Positions 8,442-16,802 are shown, counted from the first letter of the stretch. The stretch is DNA of 64,000 bases from JBGSQR01 sp964509295 (GCA_964509295.1 CAZDWS010000001.1:1-64000), one strand, 5' to 3'. Translations and numbers: made by a program. The notes: generated by a model from the sequence alone, not told the origin.

Positions 8442-8954
8442 TTATCCAAGTGTGATCCAGGCAACAACCGCATAGCGCAGCAGCTTGCCGCTGAGTACAA
8501 GTATGGTGAAAAGCCAGAACGGCGTTTTCAAGATCCCACCCACAAGGCAGAGCGGATCACCAACAATTGGCAACCAGGAAAAAAACAGCGAAACCGAACC
8601 GTATTTCCGGTAATAACCGGTTGCCCGTTCCTGCTGCTCCGTTGAAATCCGCAAGACCTTTTCTATCAGCCAGCGACCGCCATAAATGCCAATGGCATAG
8701 GTACTCACTGCACCCAGAAAGTTTCCTGCTGTGGCCGTTAAAACCGTTGCAACGGGCGAATACCCCTTGGCCAGCATCATCACCAGCAGCCACTCGGAGC
8801 CGAGCGGGATCAGTGAGGAGGCCAGCAGGCTGAGAGTAAACAGTGAGCCGTAGCCGGGCTGGTTGAGCCAGTCATGCAACAGGACAGTATATGTCAGAAA
8901 TGTGTTGTCAAAATGTTCCAATGGACTAAAATACTCCTGCAGGTAACATAACAT
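8442..8954 (-). CDS. DedA/YqaA-type (VTT) membrane protein
   Basis: The protein is up to 170 residues. Hydrophobic segments with SLLASSLIPLGSEWLLVMMLAKG, then ATAGNFLGAVSTYAIG and a loop with YGSVSLFFSWLPIVGDPLCLVGG, match the YqaA branch of the SNARE-associated/VTT (DedA) superfamily. Relatives are implicated in lipid flipping and membrane potential; the role here is unknown. The start is uncertain: ATG 8954 has only a distant AAGGA, while inner starts after AGGAG would shorten the protein by about ten residues or more. It is followed after 12 bases by recD. Confidence 0.75.
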   Translation of the reverse strand: MLCYLQEYFSPLEHFDNTFLTYTVLLHDWLNQPGYGSLFTLSLLASSLIPLGSEWLLVMMLAKGYSPVATVLTATAGNFLGAVSTYAIGIYGGRWLIEKVLRISTEQQERATGYYRKYGSVSLFFSWLPIVGDPLCLVGGILKTPFWLFTILVLSGKLLRYAVVAWITLG

Positions 8955-8968
8955 GGCAGCTAAAAATT

Positions 8969-9078
8969 CCTTCTCCCTGAGGGAGAAGGTGGCCGAAGGC
9001 CGGATGAGGGGGCAGCAGTGCCAAGCAGATCCAACTCTGCCCCCTCACCCCTGCCCCTCCCCCTCATGGAGAGGGGAC
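8969..9078. repeat. Palindromic intergenic repeat (REP-like)
   Basis: It consists of nested inverted repeats: CCTTCTCCCTGAGGGAGAAGG (8969-8989, a hairpin), GGCCGAAGGCC (8991-9001), and TGAGGGGGCAG paired with CTGCCCCCTCA about 30 bases later, then a pyrimidine-rich tail. Elements with this CTCCCTGAGGGAGA..GTGGCCGAAGGCCGGATGAGGG layout recur between genes in many proteobacteria. It lies between the divergent DedA-like and WYL genes. Confidence 0.75.
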
Positions 9079-9127
9079 TTTTGTCGCCTCATTGTAGCGT
9101 TAAATAAATTTTCGGCAAGGAGTGATT

Positions 9128-10132
9128 ATGCAGAAGGGAAAACCAAACAAGAAATATTCCCAGGCTTCCAGGCTTCACACCATCATCCGCCTGCTGGAAA
9201 CCCGCCGCAATATGACTCTGGATGATCTGGCAGAAGAGTGCGATGTGGACCGGCGTACCATTCACCGCGACCTGCGGGCCGTGGAAGAAGCCGGGTACCC
9301 GTTGACCAGCGACTGGGAGGATGGCAAAAAGGTCTACCACTTCCTGACCAAGTCCCGCAATATCCCGCCGATCACCTTTACCCTCAACCAGCTTCTGTCG
9401 CTTTACCTGCTCCGTTCGCTGGGTGTTCATCTGGCCGGCACGCCGTTTCAGGCCGAGATTGAAGAGCTGTTCAGAAGCATCAACTCCGTTCTGCCGGATC
9501 GTTATGCAGCTCATCTGGAGCGCATCGCCCGGGTTTCCCTGCCGATCCTGCATGGCGCCAGAGATTATACAGCCGCCTCGGCCTTTATTACAGATCTGCA
9601 AAAAGCGCTGCTGCAGCAGTACCGCATCCGCCTGACCTATGCCAAGAAGGGACTGAAAAACAGTAGCGTCTATGAGCTGGATCCATACACCCTGGTGTTT
9701 TACAAAGGCGGTATCTACCTGCTGGGCTACGCCCACAACCGCAAGGCGATCCGGCTGTTTGCACTGGAGCGGATTCGGGGGCTGGAGCTGACCCGACAGC
9801 GTTTCGAAATTGCGCCAGATTACGATCCGGAAAAACATTTTAATTCCGCTTTCGGAATTGTTAATGACAACCCCATGCATGTGCGGGTCCGTTTTTCCCA
9901 TAAGATTGCCCATACGGTACAGGAACGCTGCTGGATGCCGGAACAACTGCTGACCACAGATAGTGATGGTCGAGTAATTATTGAATTCGATGCAGCCGGC
10001 GAAATGGAACTGGTCTCCTGGATACTGTCATACGGAGCACATGCCGAGGTGCTGGATCCGCCTGAACTCAGACGTGAGGTTAAGCGCCAGGTCCGGGAAA
10101 TGCGGGAGTTTTATCGGGGCAAGGACAACTGA
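9128..10132 (+). CDS. WYL-domain transcriptional regulator (YafY type)
   Basis: The protein has 334 residues. An N-terminal winged helix-turn-helix (about 12-70: LHTIIRLLETRRNMTLDDLAEECDVDRRTIHRDLRAVEEAG, given here in part) is followed by a WYL domain (about 150-230, with LTYAKKGLKNSS, YELDPYTLVFYKGGIYLLGY and RLFALERIRGLELT) and a C-terminal WCX domain. WYL regulators bind nucleotide-like ligands or DNA and often control stress or defence genes. Start ATG 9128 has AAGGAG at 9117-9122; a GTG at 9122 is too close to that site. The next gene, a HAD phosphatase, starts 37 bases downstream and may be co-expressed. No defence genes are adjacent. Confidence 0.88.
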   Translation: MQKGKPNKKYSQASRLHTIIRLLETRRNMTLDDLAEECDVDRRTIHRDLRAVEEAGYPLTSDWEDGKKVYHFLTKSRNIPPITFTLNQLLSLYLLRSLGVHLAGTPFQAEIEELFRSINSVLPDRYAAHLERIARVSLPILHGARDYTAASAFITDLQKALLQQYRIRLTYAKKGLKNSSVYELDPYTLVFYKGGIYLLGYAHNRKAIRLFALERIRGLELTRQRFEIAPDYDPEKHFNSAFGIVNDNPMHVRVRFSHKIAHTVQERCWMPEQLLTTDSDGRVIIEFDAAGEMELVSWILSYGAHAEVLDPPELRREVKRQVREMREFYRGKDN

Positions 10133-10169
10133 AAACTGATTCCTCTACAAAAAAACAAGGAAAGACCCA

Positions 10170-10811
10170 ATGCAGCCCCTGAAACCAACTGACATCCGTG
10201 CTATTGTTTTTGACCTGGACGGCACCCTGTATGCTTGCGATGAATTTGCAACTGCCATCAAGTACGAGGCCGCCGTTTATATGGCCGGACTGTTGTCCGT
10301 AAGTGTTTCGGAAGCCGGTATTCGGATGAATGAAGTCCGTAATTGCCTGACTGAGCAGAGCGATACGGAGCCGACACTATCGATTGTTTGCTGCACCCTG
10401 GGTGGCAGCGTGCCTGGAATGCACGCCCATTTTGAAAAACAGTTGAATCCGGAGTCCTATCTGCTGCGGGACAACCGGGTTATTGATTTATTGAAAAACC
10501 TGCAGAAGCGTTTTGATCTGTATATTTACACAAACAACAATCGTGTTCTTTCCACCCGCATTATGAACTATCTCGGATTAAGCGTCCTGTTCCGACATAT
10601 TTTTACTATCGAGGACAACTGGCGCCCAAAACCGGACGAGGAAAGGCTTGGCCAGATCATCGGTTTTTCCGGCTACCAGCCGTCAGAGGTTCTTTTTGTC
10701 GGTGACCGCTATGACGTGGATTTGCGACTGCCGGAACAGCTCGGCTGCCCTGTTTACCTGAGCCAGAGCATTGAACAGCTGTTGAGATTGGGGCAACTGG
10801 CAGCTGCATGA
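10170..10811 (+). CDS. HAD-superfamily hydrolase
   Basis: This 213-residue protein has the nucleophile motif VFDLDGTLY (two Asp, residues about 15-17), a helical cap, motif II YTNNN, and motif IV region LFVGDRYDVDLRLPEQ, which fits a C1-capped phosphatase such as the phosphoglycolate phosphatase or YjjG-like groups. The substrate cannot be told from the sequence. AAGGAAAG precedes the ATG. It follows the WYL regulator by 37 bases on the same strand and is followed by a palindromic repeat. Confidence 0.85.
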   Translation: MQPLKPTDIRAIVFDLDGTLYACDEFATAIKYEAAVYMAGLLSVSVSEAGIRMNEVRNCLTEQSDTEPTLSIVCCTLGGSVPGMHAHFEKQLNPESYLLRDNRVIDLLKNLQKRFDLYIYTNNNRVLSTRIMNYLGLSVLFRHIFTIEDNWRPKPDEERLGQIIGFSGYQPSEVLFVGDRYDVDLRLPEQLGCPVYLSQSIEQLLRLGQLAAA

Positions 10812-10816
10812 AGTTT

Positions 10817-10940
10817 ATTCCAATTCTAAATCAAAGATGAAACCAAGGCGGAGAGGATTGAGGCGACGAAGCGTACAGGTAGTACGTTGAGGAGCCGAAG
10901 ACGAGCCAACGAAGGTAGCGCTTTGATTTGGAATTCGAAT
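10817..10940. repeat. 124-bp long inverted-repeat element
   Basis: Terminal arms ATTCCAATTCTAAATCAAAG (10817-10836) and CTTTGATTTGGAATTCGAAT (10921-10940) are inverted copies matching at 18 of 20 positions. The interior contains GGCGACGAAGCGTAC, TAGTACG and GAGGAGCC, which fold further. It has no coding potential and fits a MITE-like or REP-like intergenic element at the convergent ends of the HAD and barstar genes. Confidence 0.75.
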
Positions 10941-10942
10941 TA

Positions 10943-11236
10943 TTATTTCAAGAAAACCTTAAAGTCCCGGCGCTCGTCGGCAACCTCAAGCAATAACTCC
11001 ATCAGCACTGTCCCCACCTCACCCATGGATGCCTTTGATTTCCCCGCATGCTCCCAGACGATCTCTACAGGACCGGCCACATCGGTTGTCAAAACATCCC
11101 AGAGTGCATCCAGATTGCGGCCAAAGTGGGTCGGCAGGTTAAGCTGTTTCTCCAGTGAATCATAAAACTGCTCTATAGTGCCGACCTGATCACCACTTAA
11201 TGTCACCCTGACTGTCCGCTTATTATTTACTGGCAT
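10943..11236 (-). CDS. Barstar-like ribonuclease inhibitor
   Basis: The 97-residue acidic protein has the barstar fold signature: an N-terminal strand, then FYDSLEKQLNLPTHFGRNLDALWDVLTTD, and a C-terminal helix/strand ending VFLK. In barstar the helix after HFGxNLDALWD plugs the barnase active site. Its start lies inside the last codons of the barnase-like gene (10-base overlap), so toxin and inhibitor are translated from one mRNA. This cytoplasmic inhibitor protects the host before the nuclease is exported. Confidence 0.92.
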   Translation of the reverse strand: MPVNNKRTVRVTLSGDQVGTIEQFYDSLEKQLNLPTHFGRNLDALWDVLTTDVAGPVEIVWEHAGKSKASMGEVGTVLMELLLEVADERRDFKVFLK

Positions 11237-11688
11237 GTCGGCACCTCCACAAAAGTCTGGTAATGATTTACCGTTATCATACGCAAACCATCATTGGCAA
11301 ACAGCAGCCGTTTTGCTCCGCGATGCCCGCCCTTGTAATCCAGGTCGGCCTCACGCCATTTACGTTTTCCATCAGGCAGGCGCTTTTCCCGGTTTCCAAA
11401 ATGGTCTCCACCGATACTTTTCCCATGCAAACCGGCAACGCTCCAGAGATTCCGCCCCGGCTTCCAGCCGAGGTTCTGGGCATCTCTTTTTTTGATGAAC
11501 TTGACCGGCAACTGCTGATTGTGACTTTTATTCAGTATCCTCAAAATTTCAACCAGCTCAACCTGATCAGTTTTGGGTGACAGTTGCGCATTCACTGACT
11601 TAACCGCTTCCTCGCAAGTAGCTGCCCAAGCTGGAACCGACAGAAACAGAGCAGACAGGACCATTACATACGGAATTATTTTTTTCAT
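11227..11688 (-). CDS. Secreted barnase-family ribonuclease
   Basis: The protein has 153 residues. A signal peptide (MKKIIPYVMVLSALFLSVPAWA) precedes a domain that follows barnase closely: KKRDAQNLGW, GKSIGGDHFGNREKRLP, WREADLDYKGGHRGAKRLLF and NHYQTF. The catalytic set is intact: Glu101 (general base), Arg123, Arg127 and His142 (general acid), equivalent to barnase Glu73, Arg83, Arg87 and His102. Two cysteines outside the core (25 and 152) could form a disulfide in the periplasm. Barnase cleaves RNA, preferring guanine. It is coupled by overlap to the barstar gene downstream. The export target (environment, prey or neighbour) is unknown. Confidence 0.93.
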   Translation of the reverse strand: MKKIIPYVMVLSALFLSVPAWAATCEEAVKSVNAQLSPKTDQVELVEILRILNKSHNQQLPVKFIKKRDAQNLGWKPGRNLWSVAGLHGKSIGGDHFGNREKRLPDGKRKWREADLDYKGGHRGAKRLLFANDGLRMITVNHYQTFVEVPTCQ

Positions 11689-11727
11689 CAGACCTCCAGA
11701 TTACAAGTGATTTTCCCAGTCCCCATA

Positions 11728-12165
11728 TCATCTTTCCAAAACAAAAGTAACAGGGCCGTCATTGACCAGCGCCACCTGCATGTCAGCCTGAAAAATACCG
11801 GTTGCCACCGAAACACCCAGCCGCCTGACAGCTTCCACAAAATATTCATACAGACGCCTTCCCTCATCCGGCGCAGCCGCAGAATCAAAAGAAGGGCGCC
11901 GCCCCTTGTCGCAGTTACCGGCCAGGGTAAACTGGGACACAACCAGCAGGCTGCCTCCCAGATCCTGGACCGACAGGTTCATCTTGCCGTCCTGATCCTC
12001 AAAGATGCGCAGGTTGCTGATTTTTTCAGCCAGCCAGTCGGCCTGCTGCTCCGTGTCCCCTTTTTCAACACCCAGCAGGACCAGAATACCCTGTCCGATC
12101 TCTCCGACAATTGCATTATCGACCGTGACACTCGAAGACGTAACCCGCTGTATTACCGTTTTCAT
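11728..12165 (-). CDS. dtd: D-aminoacyl-tRNA deacylase
   Basis: This is a 145-residue enzyme of normal family length, starting MKTVIQRVTSSSVTV. The two active-site signatures are present: SQFTL (near 78) and the cross-subunit NDGPVTF motif near the C-terminus (canonical NxGPVT). It removes D-amino acids, and glycine mischarged on tRNA-Ala, and acts as a homodimer in the cytoplasm. It ends 39 bases upstream of the barnase-like gene's start, on the same strand, but functional linkage is unlikely. Confidence 0.95.
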   Translation of the reverse strand: MKTVIQRVTSSSVTVDNAIVGEIGQGILVLLGVEKGDTEQQADWLAEKISNLRIFEDQDGKMNLSVQDLGGSLLVVSQFTLAGNCDKGRRPSFDSAAAPDEGRRLYEYFVEAVRRLGVSVATGIFQADMQVALVNDGPVTFVLER

Positions 12166-12220
12166 GAACGCCCCTCGCTATTTTACAGATGCTTTTTCAA
12201 ATAACTTGCGTTTCAAAAAG

Positions 12221-12306
12221 TATCCGCAGATTACGCAGATTTCACAGATAATTTCAAACCTAATTATTCATTTAAAATCTGCGTCCATCTGTGACATCTG
12301 CGGATA
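12221..12306. repeat. Inverted intergenic repeat (TATCCGCAGAT family)
   Basis: TATCCGCAGAT..ACGCAGATTTCACAGAT on the left is mirrored on the right by AAATCTGCGTCC-ATCTGTGACATCTGCGGATA, with an AT-rich centre. Related sequences are common between genes in this bacterial group. It lies upstream of dtd and downstream of the GGDEF-EAL gene. Confidence 0.7.
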
Positions 12307-12323
12307 AAAAAAGCTGGACGTAA

Positions 12324-14459
12324 TCACGGCAGCTCAATGGCGTGAAAAAATGAGTGCCCGCTGCAATACTGCTGCAGTTCATCCGTTTTTAAGGGTTTAC
12401 TGAAATAGAATCCCTGAATAATACTGCACTTTTTTTCCATCAGATAATTCAGTTGTTCCCCGGTCTCAACCCCTTCCGCAACCAGCTCCATCCCCAGCGA
12501 CTGGGCCATGGCAATAATCGTATTAACTACCACGGCATCATTTCTCGTCGTCAGCATTCGTTGAATAAAGGACCTGTCGATCTTCAGCTCATCGATGGGC
12601 AGCCGTCCCAGGTACTCCAGGGACGAGTAGCCGGTGCCGAAATCGTCCAGTGACAAGATCGTGCCTATTTCTTTCAATCCGGCCAGAATGGACAGGGTCC
12701 GGTCACTGTCAATCATGATCATGCTCTCGGTCAATTCCAGACAGAGCCGGCTTGGCTCAAGACCGGTAGCAGCCAGTACCCGCTTAACAGTCGCATCCAG
12801 ATCACTGCGAATAAACTGCAGAGCTGAAATATTCACGGATATGCGCAACGGCGGCAGCCCCTGGTTCTGCCATTCAGCGGCCTGCTTACATGCCTGCCAC
12901 AGCACCCATTCCCCGACCTCCACAATCAGGCCGGTCTCCTCAAGAAGAGGGATGAACTGGTTGGGCGGGACCGGCGCCTCGCCCGTGGGGGTCCAGCGCA
13001 GAAGCGCTTCAACACCAATTACACAATTGTGGTCAAGACTGATCTGTGGTTGGTACTGCAAGCTGAACTCTTGCCGTTCCAGCGCCTTACGCAGTCGGGT
13101 TTCCATGGCAAAGCGCCGTTCCAGCTGACTGTTCAATTCACTTGTGTAATAAGCAACCTTGTTCTTACCGAGCTTTTTTGCTTTGGAAAGCGCGGCTCCG
13201 GCGTTTTTCAGCAATTTTTCAGCACACTCGCCATGATAGGGATAAACTACGACGCCGATACTGGCCGAAGAAACCACCTCAATGCCTTCAATCATAAACA
13301 CCGTATTCATGGCGCTGCAAATTTTCTCCGACCGGACAACGACGTCTTTCTCTTCGCAGGCATGTTGCGGAATAATAATGAACTCATCACCAAGAAAGCG
13401 GGCCACGGTGCAGTGATTCCGGCAAGCCTCCTGGAGACGTTCGGCAAACTCTTTCAGCAGCAGGTCGCCAAATTCGTGACCGAATGTATCATTGACAAAC
13501 TTCAGATTGTCGATACCCAGCAGCATCAGTGACAGATTCCGGCTGTCGCTGTCCATCTGTTCCAGCTGTTTCGACAGTATTTTCTGAGCAAAGTACCGGT
13601 TGGGAAGCCCGGTCAAGGCGTCATGGTTGGCCTGATGATATAGTTGTGTTTCATTCTGTTTTCTGATGGTGATGTCTTCTTTGATTGCAACAAAACTGGT
13701 AATAACACCAGCCTCATCCCTGACCGGTGCAAAACTGCACAGTTCCCAGAAGATCGTGTCATCCTTGGCCTTGTTGCACAATTCGCCTTTCCATTCTTTG
13801 CCGGAACGGAGCGTTTCCCATAAATTGCTGTAGTACTCTGCATCATGGACGCCGGACTTGAGAATACGCGGATTCTGCCCCAGCGCTTCCTGGCTGGAAT
13901 AGCCGGTTATCTCGGTAAACTTGGGGTTCACGTATTCGATAACGCCGTCAATGTTGGTAATGATTACAGAGCAGCCGCCCTGTTCTACAACCGTAATCAG
14001 TTTGCGTAGGTCCGCGGTACGCTGGCTGACTAGATATTCCAGATTGACCTGGTAATTTCTGTTTTCCCTGACCAGACGGGCACGCTCAAGGCAGCAGGTA
14101 ACCACATGTTCAAGCTCGGCAAGGTTTATCACCGGCTTAGCCAGATAATCCCAGGCGCCACGTTGCAGAGTCATAACTGCATCCGCAAGTACACCGGTTC
14201 CGGAAAAGGCAATGATCGGCAGATTGTCATCCATCTGACGCGCTGCATCCAAAACTTCAAGACCATCACCATTTGGCATGTACAAATCGGTAATCACGAT
14301 ATCCGGCCGCATGGCGTGCAGCGCCTTGATCCCTTCATTGCCGCTACAAGCCTTAATCACGGAAAAACCGCTATCCGCAAAATACTCCGTCAGACTGCTG
14401 CAGATTAATTCATCATTGTCTATGATCAAAAGTAACGGTTTGCTCATCTCAGATTCCAT
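12324..14459 (-). CDS. Receiver-PAS-GGDEF-EAL c-di-GMP protein
   Basis: The protein has 711 residues. A receiver (about 8-125, phosphoacceptor Asp58, Lys108) is followed by a linker coil (130-155), a PAS domain (about 155-265), a GGDEF domain (280-440) and an EAL domain (455-705). The GGDEF motif reads LGDEF (356-360), so diguanylate cyclase activity is doubtful; such domains often bind GTP and activate the EAL partner. The EAL side looks intact: VEALLRW (Glu484), DDFGTGYSSL, KIDRSFI and EGVET. The receiver has Asn15 in place of one of the paired Mg-binding acids. Prediction: a c-di-GMP phosphodiesterase modulated by the receiver and PAS. It is the third gene of the chemoreceptor operon, 33 bases after a near-duplicate receiver gene. 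Confidence 0.92.
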   Translation of the reverse strand: MESEMSKPLLLIIDNDELICSSLTEYFADSGFSVIKACSGNEGIKALHAMRPDIVITDLYMPNGDGLEVLDAARQMDDNLPIIAFSGTGVLADAVMTLQRGAWDYLAKPVINLAELEHVVTCCLERARLVRENRNYQVNLEYLVSQRTADLRKLITVVEQGGCSVIITNIDGVIEYVNPKFTEITGYSSQEALGQNPRILKSGVHDAEYYSNLWETLRSGKEWKGELCNKAKDDTIFWELCSFAPVRDEAGVITSFVAIKEDITIRKQNETQLYHQANHDALTGLPNRYFAQKILSKQLEQMDSDSRNLSLMLLGIDNLKFVNDTFGHEFGDLLLKEFAERLQEACRNHCTVARFLGDEFIIIPQHACEEKDVVVRSEKICSAMNTVFMIEGIEVVSSASIGVVVYPYHGECAEKLLKNAGAALSKAKKLGKNKVAYYTSELNSQLERRFAMETRLRKALERQEFSLQYQPQISLDHNCVIGVEALLRWTPTGEAPVPPNQFIPLLEETGLIVEVGEWVLWQACKQAAEWQNQGLPPLRISVNISALQFIRSDLDATVKRVLAATGLEPSRLCLELTESMIMIDSDRTLSILAGLKEIGTILSLDDFGTGYSSLEYLGRLPIDELKIDRSFIQRMLTTRNDAVVVNTIIAMAQSLGMELVAEGVETGEQLNYLMEKKCSIIQGFYFSKPLKTDELQQYCSGHSFFHAIELP

Positions 14460-14492
14460 TGCTATTACCCCCCCCTCTGCTCGGCTAAAAAA

Positions 14493-14975
14493 TCAAAAAA
14501 CCCTCGATTTTTTCATTTTGCGCAGTTCTGAAGTGCATCGCCTGACCAGCATTTCCATTTCGGTCTTGTGAATACGGTTTTTTCTGATTACCCGGGCACG
14601 TTCAAGACAACTGGTAACCGCATGCTCAAGCTCGGCAGGGTTTATCACCGGCTTGGCCAGATAATCCCAGGCGCCTTGCTGAAAGGCCATGACGGCATCT
14701 TCAACTTCACCGGTTCCGGAAAGGGCTATGACAGGCAGATTGTCATCAAACTCACGTACTGCATCCAACACCTCAAATCCGTCACCATTTGGCATAAGCA
14801 GATCGGTAATCACTATATCCGGACGTCGGGCATGCAGCGCCTCGATCCCTTCGTACCCGGTATATGCCTGTACCACGGTAAATCCGTTTTCGGCAAAATA
14901 GTCCGCCAGGCTCTCGCAAATATACCCATCATCATCTATGGTCAAAAGGACCGGTTTGCTCATTTCTGATTCCAT
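14493..14975 (-). CDS. Stand-alone receiver, paralogue of the downstream receiver
   Basis: The protein has 160 residues from ATG 14975, with GGAGGG about eight bases upstream; an earlier ATG at 14993 overlaps that site. The receiver domain has a full acidic pocket (Asp14, Asp15, Asp58) and the conserved Lys108, followed by a 35-residue helix ending ELRKMKKSRVF. Residues 1-155 match the N-terminus of the downstream GGDEF-EAL protein nearly throughout, including MESEMSKP, MPNGDG.EVLDA and GAWDYLAKPVIN.AELEH, which implies a tandem duplication in which this copy kept only the receiver. It may compete for, or buffer, the same kinase. It sits between the chemoreceptor (33-base gap) and the GGDEF-EAL gene (33-base gap). 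Confidence 0.9.
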   Translation of the reverse strand: MESEMSKPVLLTIDDDGYICESLADYFAENGFTVVQAYTGYEGIEALHARRPDIVITDLLMPNGDGFEVLDAVREFDDNLPVIALSGTGEVEDAVMAFQQGAWDYLAKPVINPAELEHAVTSCLERARVIRKNRIHKTEMEMLVRRCTSELRKMKKSRVF

Positions 14976-15008
14976 TATAATTATGCCCTCCAAAACAAGT
15001 TACGATTA

Positions 15009-16706
15009 TTAGATCTTGAATTTTCTGACCATGTCCTGCAGTCCAACCGAGAGTTCGGAAAGGCCCGCTGATGCATGGGAAATGTCCATGGAACCCTTGG
15101 CGCTCATTTCAACAACATCGGAGATTTGCTGGATATTGTTGGAGATCTCACGGGTTGTGGCTGTCTGTTCTTCGGCAGCGGTTGCGATCTGGCTGATCTG
15201 CATGGTTACTTCATTGATCTTTTCCAGGATCTCTTCCAGGGCATGGCCGGAACGGGCTGCCTCTGTTGTCCCCTGTTCAACCTCCCTGACTCCGGCCTCC
15301 ATTGAAGAGACCGCCTGGCGGGTTTCGCTCTGGATATTCTTGATCATCTCGCCAATCTCTTTTGTTGCCCTGGAGGTCCTCTCGGCAAGGGCTCTCACCT
15401 CATCGGCAACAACGGCGAAGCCTCTGCCCTGCTCTCCGGCCCTTGCTGCTTCAATCGCCGCATTCAAAGCCAGCAGGTTGGTCTGGTCGGCAATATCCTC
15501 GATCGTCCCGACTATTTCACCGATTTGCTCGGACCTGGTTCCGAGCTGTTCAACGACATTTGCAGAGTTGCGAACCTTGTCGGCAATACGGGCCATTCCG
15601 TCAACAGTGTTCCGGACCACGCCTGCACCTTCCTGGGCGGTCCTGCTTGCCTGGCTGGAACTCTCCGCAGCTCTATGGCAATTATTTGCTATGTCCATAC
15701 TGGTTGCGGACATCTCTTCACTGGCAGTGGCAACGGTGTTGGCCTGGCTGACCACTTCATGGGAAGCGCTGGCCATCTGATCGGCGTTACTATTCAACTG
15801 AACCGAAGCAGATGCCACCTCCTGGGAGCTGTTATTGACCTTGTCCATAACCTGCCGCAGCTGTTCCACCATCTGGCGCATGGCGTCATACACGCCACCC
15901 TTGCCCTGTTCGAAGCGATAGGTCAGGTCACCGTCAGCCACCTGGCGGGTGATCTCCTCCAGATGGGTCGGTTCCGTGCCGATGCTCCGCAGCAAACGTC
16001 TGGTGACAAAGATCGATAAAACAGAAATCATTATCATCATGGTCAGGCTTATCCCCACGATCAGGTAGATCCCCTTTTTCAGACTACGCCGGCTCTCGTC
16101 GGCGGCCTTCTTCACCAGGGCATCCAGATCGTCTACATAGTTGCCGGTACCGACTACCCAGCCAAAGGGCTTGAACTCAAGTGAATAGCCCCGTTTCGGG
16201 GATGGAGCGGTTTCACCGGCCTTGGGGAACCAGTAATCCGTGTAACCGCCGCCAGGTTTTTGCCCGTTTTCAATTATTTCTTTGATGAATGATTTATTTT
16301 TGGCATCCTGATCATTTATCCTGCTCTTGCCTTCTACCGGCTTGCCCAACAGAACAACATTGATACCTTCAGTGGTATCAGCCCAGAGATAATTGTCCTT
16401 GCCGTAGCGCAGGCCACGCAGCAGTTCGGCTCCCAGTTTTTTGGCTTCATCCGGGGATTTGCCATCTTTCCGACTGAGGTCATGGATATTCTGCAGCATG
16501 CTGACCGCTGTCTCCACCTCGCTCCTGGCCTGGGTATCAAAGTCACTGAACAGGGAGGCTTTGTACATGCCGATGAAGCCGGTATAGGAGCTCACGTACT
16601 CTTTCAGTGCAATGCCAGTGGACACCATCGCCAGGCCGATGCTGCACGCCAGAACCATAACCAGTATTTTCGTACCGAAACCCAAACCAGCTCTAACTGT
16701 TGACAT
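15009..16706 (-). CDS. Methyl-accepting chemotaxis protein with sCache sensor
   Basis: The 565-residue chemoreceptor has TM1 (about 12-35), a periplasmic single-Cache domain (about 38-190, with DYWFPKAGE and GWVVGTGNYVDDLD, typical of sCache_2), TM2 (about 197-220), a HAMP domain and a long cytoplasmic coiled coil. The kinase-control hairpin is highly conserved (IEDIADQTNLLALNAAIEAA and following residues). There is no C-terminal CheR/CheB-docking pentapeptide. sCache domains bind small carboxylates such as acetate, propionate or pyruvate; the ligand here is not known. The gene begins a unit driven by a sigma-54 promoter at 16803-16819, with a leader of about 85 bases, and is followed by two receiver-domain genes. 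Confidence 0.95.
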   Translation of the reverse strand: MSTVRAGLGFGTKILVMVLACSIGLAMVSTGIALKEYVSSYTGFIGMYKASLFSDFDTQARSEVETAVSMLQNIHDLSRKDGKSPDEAKKLGAELLRGLRYGKDNYLWADTTEGINVVLLGKPVEGKSRINDQDAKNKSFIKEIIENGQKPGGGYTDYWFPKAGETAPSPKRGYSLEFKPFGWVVGTGNYVDDLDALVKKAADESRRSLKKGIYLIVGISLTMMIMISVLSIFVTRRLLRSIGTEPTHLEEITRQVADGDLTYRFEQGKGGVYDAMRQMVEQLRQVMDKVNNSSQEVASASVQLNSNADQMASASHEVVSQANTVATASEEMSATSMDIANNCHRAAESSSQASRTAQEGAGVVRNTVDGMARIADKVRNSANVVEQLGTRSEQIGEIVGTIEDIADQTNLLALNAAIEAARAGEQGRGFAVVADEVRALAERTSRATKEIGEMIKNIQSETRQAVSSMEAGVREVEQGTTEAARSGHALEEILEKINEVTMQISQIATAAEEQTATTREISNNIQQISDVVEMSAKGSMDISHASAGLSELSVGLQDMVRKFKI

Positions 16707-16802
16707 GTAGTTTCTCCTTTTTCCAGATAGTGTTTCCGGCTGAACGCCGGCATGTATTTTGACGACAACCGGGTTAAAACCCTTGATGTTGATAATTAGT
16801 AG

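Noticed and set aside
9014..9030. TTGGCACTGCTGCCCCC (minus) near the DedA-like/WYL gap as a sigma-54 promoter
   Set aside because: The -12 GC is absent at the required spacing and the site lies inside a palindromic repeat.
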